In this document: positions 60,749 to 64,000 of the stretch, in pieces
How positions within the stretch are numbered: position 1 is the stretch's first letter
Layout: the number at the start of each line of letters is the position of its first letter
Assembly: GCA_001548435.1 (NCBI GenBank)
Contig: AP017308.1
Location: forward strand, 1,621,030 to 1,685,029
Length of the DNA stretch: 64,000 nt
Source of the DNA: Leptolyngbya sp. NIES-3755
Lineage (GTDB): Bacteria; Cyanobacteriota; Cyanobacteriia; Leptolyngbyales; Leptolyngbyaceae
Direction of reading: 5' to 3'
Position numbers and translations under genes: made by a program
The notes under the pieces: generated by a model
The model's input: the letters and a program-made list of their open reading frames with translations, nothing else
Told to the model about the DNA's origin: nothing
Database searches by the model: none

Positions 60749-61603
60749 ATGTTTCCTGAGTTTCTTCCTGCTTCAGTTCACGAAATCGAAGAGAGTAACG
60801 CGATCGCACTTCTCCAAAACCTTGAACGACGAGTCATTGATCAAGTCGCAACGGCATACATTCATTCTGCACGATCGAATACTACTCCGATCGTGCTACT
60901 CCCCGGATTCGATAGCTCACTATTAGAGTTCAGACGATTGTTTCCGCATCTCGCTGCTGAGAATGAGACTTGGGCGATCGATCCGTTAGGGTTTGGATTT
61001 ACCGAAGCGATGTCAACCGTCGAACCTCGATCGATTCGGCAACATCTACTAAACGTGGTTCAAACCTTGATCGCTCAACCTGTGGTGTTAGTGGGTGCAT
61101 CTTTAGGTGGTGCGATCGCGATCGACTTTACGCTGCACCATCCAGAATGGGTACGATCATTGGTCTTGATCGATAGTGTGGGATTTTCTGGAAGTTTTCC
61201 CATCGGTCAATGGCTGCCAGAATCGTTGTTAGCATTAGGAGCCGATTGGCTGCATTTTCGTAAACAGGTCGCTCTGAGTGCTGCACCTTGGATTGATCGA
61301 TCGCTGATTGATGCCCTTCGCTGTTCATTGCTTCACCAAGACATGCCGGGATGGAAAAACGCGATCGTTTCTTTTTCTCAAAGTGGTGGATATGGCGAGT
61401 TATCGATCGAACAAATTCAAACGCCTACTCTCATTATTTGGGGAAAGCGAGATGATACCTTAGGAACAAAAGATGCCGACCGATTTCAAACCGCGATCGC
61501 TGGAAGTGAACTGATTTGGGCAGAAAACTCCGGTCATGTTCCCCATTTTGACGAACCAGAGTTTGTAGCAGCGCAGATATCAAGCTTCATTCATTCAAAA
61601 TAA
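60749..61603 (+). CDS. Alpha/beta hydrolase
   Basis: A 284-residue hydrolase of the esterase/lipase/haloperoxidase type. The oxyanion strand is IVLLPGFDSSLLEF (about 47-60), the nucleophile elbow is VLVGASLGGAIAIDF (about 112-126, Ser in GASLG), the acid is near IIWGKRDDTLG (about 228-238), and the histidine is in ENSGHVPHFDEPE (about 260-272). The lid region between is helical (LLALGADWLHF). No signal peptide is visible, so it is cytoplasmic. Substrate unknown. It overlaps the convergent gmhB by 17 bases at the 3' end. Confidence 0.9.
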   Translation: MFPEFLPASVHEIEESNAIALLQNLERRVIDQVATAYIHSARSNTTPIVLLPGFDSSLLEFRRLFPHLAAENETWAIDPLGFGFTEAMSTVEPRSIRQHLLNVVQTLIAQPVVLVGASLGGAIAIDFTLHHPEWVRSLVLIDSVGFSGSFPIGQWLPESLLALGADWLHFRKQVALSAAPWIDRSLIDALRCSLLHQDMPGWKNAIVSFSQSGGYGELSIEQIQTPTLIIWGKRDDTLGTKDADRFQTAIAGSELIWAENSGHVPHFDEPEFVAAQISSFIHSK

Positions 61604-62135
61604 TCTCTGCCGCTTCTGCCAAATTCGCCACTCGAAAATGCGGCTCTCGTGCGTCGTTCAAAATCCATTCCGTCTCATTGCCGTTCTCAATCAAAATCGA
61701 TCGACATCCCGCCTTTCTCCCCGCTTCTACATCGTTCAAAATATCGCCAATCATCCATGATCGAGTCAAATCAATTCCATGCTCTTTCGCTGCCTTGAGC
61801 AACATGCCTGCTTTCGGTTTGCGACACTCACACTCGATCCGATATTCGACAATTTTTCCTTGCGGATGGTGGGGACAGTAATAAAACCCATCCAATCGAA
61901 TCGGACTGAGCAATTCTTGTAATCGCTGCTCGACCCCAATGAGAGCCGATTCGGGAAAATACCCACGTGCCACTCCGGATTGATTCGAGACGACGATGAG
62001 TTTAAACCCACGATCGTGCAATTTCCCCAACGCCACCTCAGCAAAATCCGCCAGCGTAATCTTACTAGGCTCTACATTGTAAGGAATATCAGGAATCAGC
62101 GTCCCATCTTTATCGAGAAACACAGCCGGAACCAT
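61587..62135 (-). CDS. gmhB: D-glycero-D-manno-heptose-1,7-bisphosphate 7-phosphatase (HAD IIIA)
   Basis: A 182-residue HAD phosphatase with motif I VFLDKDGTLIPDIPY (residues 5-19), the GmhB-specific cysteines and histidine in YYCPHHPQGKIVEYRIECECRK split as CPHHP (about 86-90) and CECRK, RKPKAGMLLKAAKEHGIDL and motif IV SWMIGDILNDVEAGRKAGC. It removes the 7-phosphate during ADP-heptose biosynthesis, in agreement with the GT9 heptosyltransferase-like genes 20 kb away, but it could instead be a histidinol-phosphate-type phosphatase. The gene stands alone; no gmhA or hldE is in the window. Confidence 0.87.
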   Translation of the reverse strand: MVPAVFLDKDGTLIPDIPYNVEPSKITLADFAEVALGKLHDRGFKLIVVSNQSGVARGYFPESALIGVEQRLQELLSPIRLDGFYYCPHHPQGKIVEYRIECECRKPKAGMLLKAAKEHGIDLTRSWMIGDILNDVEAGRKAGCRSILIENGNETEWILNDAREPHFRVANLAEAAEIILNE

Positions 62136-62344
62136 GACCCAACTCCAAAAAAATTCTGCGAAAGTTACCGATTTGCCCTTGAAGTTTTTAAACTATAAAG
62201 AAGCTGCCCGATTTGCATATCTGACGTGACTCCGACCCTACTTTAAAGGGAAACTGAGTCAAACCTACTGCAAACTCAGCGGTGTGGGCTAACGTATAAA
62301 GCAACGGCAACTGAACCTCTAAGAAACGCCAGAAGGAAAGAACT
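62136..62344. promoter_or_regulatory. Divergent promoter region of gmhB and vipp1
   Basis: A 209-base gap between the minus-strand gmhB and plus-strand vipp1 starts. No promoter element could be assigned; a GAAGGAAAG ribosome-binding site for vipp1 lies just before 62345. No other structure was seen. Confidence 0.5.
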
Positions 62345-63127
62345 ATGGGATTATTTGACCGCATCAGCCGCGTTGTCCGCTCCAACGTGAATGACATGGT
62401 AAGCAAGGCAGAAGATCCAGAGAAGATTCTGGAACAAGCTGTCATCGATATGCAGGAAGATTTGGTGCAGCTTCGTCAAGCCGTGGCGCAAGCGATCGCG
62501 TCTCAAAAACGCACCCAGCAGCAGTACAATCAAGCCCAAACGGAATCGAATAACTGGCAACAACGGGCACAATTGGCACTGACTAAGGGTGACGAAAATC
62601 TGGCACGTGAAGCGCTGACCCGCAAGAAAACCCACACCGAGACGGCAACCGCGCTCAAAACGCAACTCGATACCCAAACCAGCCAAGTGGACACGCTCAA
62701 GCGCAGTCTGATTGCTCTTGAGGGTAAGATCTCGGAAGCCAAGACCAAGAAGGATATGCTCAAGGCGCGTGCTAGTGCAGCGAAGGCACAAGAGCAGCTT
62801 CAAGGGATGGTGAACAATATGGGAACCAGTACTGCGATGGCAGCCTTTGAGCGCATGGAAGATAAAGTCTTACAGCTTGAAGCGCGATCGCAAGCCGCAG
62901 CAGAATTGGCAGGAGCCGATCTCGAAGCGCAGTTTCGATCCCTTGAGTCGGGCGATGTCGATCTCGAACTCGAAGCGATGAAGCAGCAAATGTTGGCAGG
63001 TTCGAGTCAGCCGCAACAGACGTTACCAGGAACGGCAGCACCCCAGTCGCAGGCAACGCAGGCTCCTAAAGATGCCGCGATCGATTCGGAGTTGGAAGAT
63101 CTCAAGAAGCAGTTGGATAATCTGTAG
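62345..63127 (+). CDS. vipp1: VIPP1/IM30 (PspA family) membrane-remodelling protein
   Basis: A 260-residue ESCRT-III-like coiled-coil protein that maintains thylakoid membranes. The N-terminal amphipathic helix MGLFDRISRVVRSNVNDM is typical, followed by SKAEDPEKILEQAVIDMQED (about 20-39) and long Gln/Ala-rich helices to about 210. Unlike PspA (about 222 residues), it has a C-terminal extension with a Pro/Gln/Ala-rich linker and a terminal helix DAAIDSELEDLKKQLDNL, the mark of VIPP1. Both PspA and VIPP1 may coexist in cyanobacteria; the extension favours VIPP1. It is followed by a strong terminator. Confidence 0.94.
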   Translation: MGLFDRISRVVRSNVNDMVSKAEDPEKILEQAVIDMQEDLVQLRQAVAQAIASQKRTQQQYNQAQTESNNWQQRAQLALTKGDENLAREALTRKKTHTETATALKTQLDTQTSQVDTLKRSLIALEGKISEAKTKKDMLKARASAAKAQEQLQGMVNNMGTSTAMAAFERMEDKVLQLEARSQAAAELAGADLEAQFRSLESGDVDLELEAMKQQMLAGSSQPQQTLPGTAAPQSQATQAPKDAAIDSELEDLKKQLDNL

Positions 63128-63143
63128 ATTGAATTATCAAAAG

Positions 63144-63174
63144 CGCGATCGTATTTTTTGCGATCGCGTTTTTT
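63144..63174 (+). terminator. Rho-independent terminator of vipp1 (HIP1-derived stem)
   Basis: CGCGATCG (63144-63151) and CGATCGCG (63161-63168) form a perfect 8-bp stem with a 9-base loop TATTTTTTG, followed by a run of six T. It lies 17 bases after the vipp1 stop. The arms are HIP1-like octamer sequences. It could also stop the opposing minus-strand transcripts, as CTTTTG follows the stem in that direction. Confidence 0.85.
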
Positions 63175-63176
63175 GT

Positions 63177-63389
63177 TCAATACCGGGGTTTACAATCAGT
63201 AAAACTAAGCGCTTCACTATCTAAAAAACTCGCAAACGCCATCTCAACTACCGCTTCAATCGGATACTCAATTTGTTGAGCGCGTCTTTCCAGTGCCTCT
63301 CGAATTGGATCGGGCAAAGCTGCCAACATCATTCGAGCCGCAACGGGGCTAAGATGTTCTAGCGTTTCGATTTCAGTAGAAGGTTGCAT
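63177..63389 (-). CDS. Small hypothetical protein (possible CopG-like)
   Basis: A 70-residue protein starting MQPSTEIETLEHLSPVAARM, with a predicted helix-rich middle (LPDPIREALERRAQQIEYPI) and AVVEMAFASFLDSEAL. The pattern of a short protein with EYPIEAVVEMAF is like small ribbon-helix-helix-type or antitoxin-like proteins, but the family is not certain. It lies 3 bases downstream of the GIY-YIG gene and is co-directional, so they may be co-expressed. Its stop is within the vipp1 terminator region. Confidence 0.65.
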   Translation of the reverse strand: MQPSTEIETLEHLSPVAARMMLAALPDPIREALERRAQQIEYPIEAVVEMAFASFLDSEALSFTDCKPRY

Positions 63390-63392
63390 CGC

Positions 63393-63758
63393 TCATTCCC
63401 TCATTGGTATGCGGACATTGAAAGGGGGTTCGGTGATTTGAAGGATTATTCGCTCTAGCTCTGATGATAGCGTTCGCCATCTGAGGAAGTCGATAGGATA
63501 GGTTGCAATGGCAACTTCTCGATGATTATAGTCTGCGATCCATGCCCAAGTGAGGGCTTTGTGTCCGCCTCTAAAGCGTTCTCGAATATCTTGTGCCTTG
63601 CCAATATAGAGGAGTCCATCGACTTGATGCCGGACTGCATAGATTCCTGGATTCGGGGTTAAGTTGGTGAGATCTCTTGCGATCGGGACGCATTCAGAGA
63701 ACGGCGTTTCGATGAGAGCGGTTAATATCGATCGCGCTTGTTTCTCGGTCTCAGTCAT
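63393..63758 (-). CDS. GIY-YIG nuclease family protein
   Basis: A 121-residue single-domain nuclease. The signature GIYAVRHQVDGLLYIGKAQD (about residues 38-57) supplies the GIY and YIG tyrosines and is followed by the conserved Arg in IRERFRGGHKALTWAW (about 58-73). A Glu candidate lies near residue 105 (LERIILQITEPPFN). Family members include homing endonucleases, UvrC-like and stand-alone proteins. Here it is not in an intron or beside a mobile element. It overlaps the upstream partial gene by 8 bases. Confidence 0.9.
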   Translation of the reverse strand: MTETEKQARSILTALIETPFSECVPIARDLTNLTPNPGIYAVRHQVDGLLYIGKAQDIRERFRGGHKALTWAWIADYNHREVAIATYPIDFLRWRTLSSELERIILQITEPPFNVRIPMRE

Positions 63759-64000
63759 TTCTGTTGGGGTCCTCTAAAATCATCTGAGTTCGAGTTGGGC
63801 GATCGCTTGAATAAGCGGTATCGTGTTGAACTTGCAGCAGTGCGAAGTATAACGCCGTGTCGAATAGAATTTGTATTAAATATTCCTGGGGCAAGAAAGA
63901 GCAAGGCGAAATCCCCACCTGTAGTTGGAGTTGACGCGCCTGATCCTGACGCGAAACGCAGAACGGCAGCACCACGGAATGTTGAACCAAGAGCCGCCGC
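63751..64000 (-). CDS. C-terminal part of a hypothetical protein, cut by right edge
   Basis: The minus-strand frame is open from the right edge (reading RRLLVQHSVVLPFCVSRQD in the first codons) to a stop at 63751, giving at least 82 residues with no start visible. It ends in RTQMILEDPNRND. The sequence contains a hydrophobic EYLIQILFDTALYFALLQVQ segment but no family I recognise. It overlaps the GIY-YIG start by 8 bases, so it is probably the upstream gene of the same operon. Identity unknown. Confidence 0.55.
   Translation of the reverse strand, partial: RRLLVQHSVVLPFCVSRQDQARQLQLQVGISPCSFLPQEYLIQILFDTALYFALLQVQHDTAYSSDRPTRTQMILEDPNRND

Noticed and set aside
1-64000. CRISPR arrays, tRNAs, rRNAs and intact insertion sequences
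   Set aside because: No regularly spaced direct repeats, tRNA-like cloverleaf, rRNA segment or transposase with terminal repeats was recognised by eye. A tRNAscan or Infernal run could still find a missed small RNA.

Overview
The window looks like a chromosomal segment of a filamentous-type cyanobacterium. The evidence is a complete beta-carboxysome cluster (ccmK-ccmK-ccmL-ccmM-ccmN), NDH-1 CO2-uptake subunits, VIPP1/IM30, DUF928 and DUF3370 proteins, CHASE2/CHAT/WD40 architectures, and a very high density of the cyanobacterial HIP1 octamer (gcgatcgc) and its cgatcg core. Moderate G+C and overall gene content would fit a Leptolyngbya-like organism, but that placement is an impression and not a computed result.

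Layout. (1) 1-10.3 kb is a CO2-concentrating locus. It holds the start of one ndhF (probably ndhF3, cut by the left edge), then a minus-strand operon ndhF4-ndhD4-cupB plus a small coupled gene, and divergently ccmKKLMN. (2) 10.3-13 kb is accessory: a glycine-rich membrane-type protein, a HigBA module whose toxin gene carries an in-frame stop, a small orphan and an Rpn-family nuclease. (3) 13-20.6 kb is envelope-related: pentapeptide protein, PPC-type lipoprotein, an MprF-like enzyme next to an anchored esterase, a GH76-like glycosidase overlapping a Kir-type K+ channel, and a LysM/M23 peptidase. (4) 20.8-27.8 kb holds cobA-hemD, a cytochrome P450, a Vat-like acetyltransferase, an FMN-binding stress protein, a fasciclin protein, an exported methyltransferase-like protein and an APC permease. 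(5) 28.2-31.9 kb is a tight four-gene operon: GT2, acyl-CoA dehydrogenase-like, PIG-L deacetylase and NodS-like methyltransferase. I consider it the best candidate for an undescribed pathway. (6) 31.9-38.7 kb has PcrA/UvrD helicase, a J-domain-like protein and an AAA-TM-14xWD40 protein. (7) 38.7-42.9 kb is an overlapping GT9-GT9-GT4-GT4 polysaccharide operon. (8) 43-52.8 kb groups a CHASE2-diguanylate cyclase, DUF928, a secreted metalloprotease, a two-partner-secretion exoprotein and a TPR-CHAT protein. (9) 52.9-64 kb has a double hybrid histidine kinase, prfB with a programmed +1 frameshift, DUF3370, cupin, flavin oxidoreductase, hydrolase, GmhB, VIPP1 and a GIY-YIG group.

How parts may work together. 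The first 10 kb forms one functional unit: the NDH-1 complexes with CupA/CupB hydrate CO2 to bicarbonate, and the carboxysome shell (K, L) with the CcmM/CcmN scaffold packages Rubisco. The GT9/GT4 operon and the separate gmhB suggest a heptose-containing surface glycan. The 43-53 kb block looks like a sensor, exported-protein and protease neighbourhood that recurs in cyanobacteria; no TpsB outer-membrane transporter is in the window.

No rRNA, tRNA, CRISPR array, intact insertion sequence or prophage was recognised by eye. Short palindromic dispersed repeats are present at two places.
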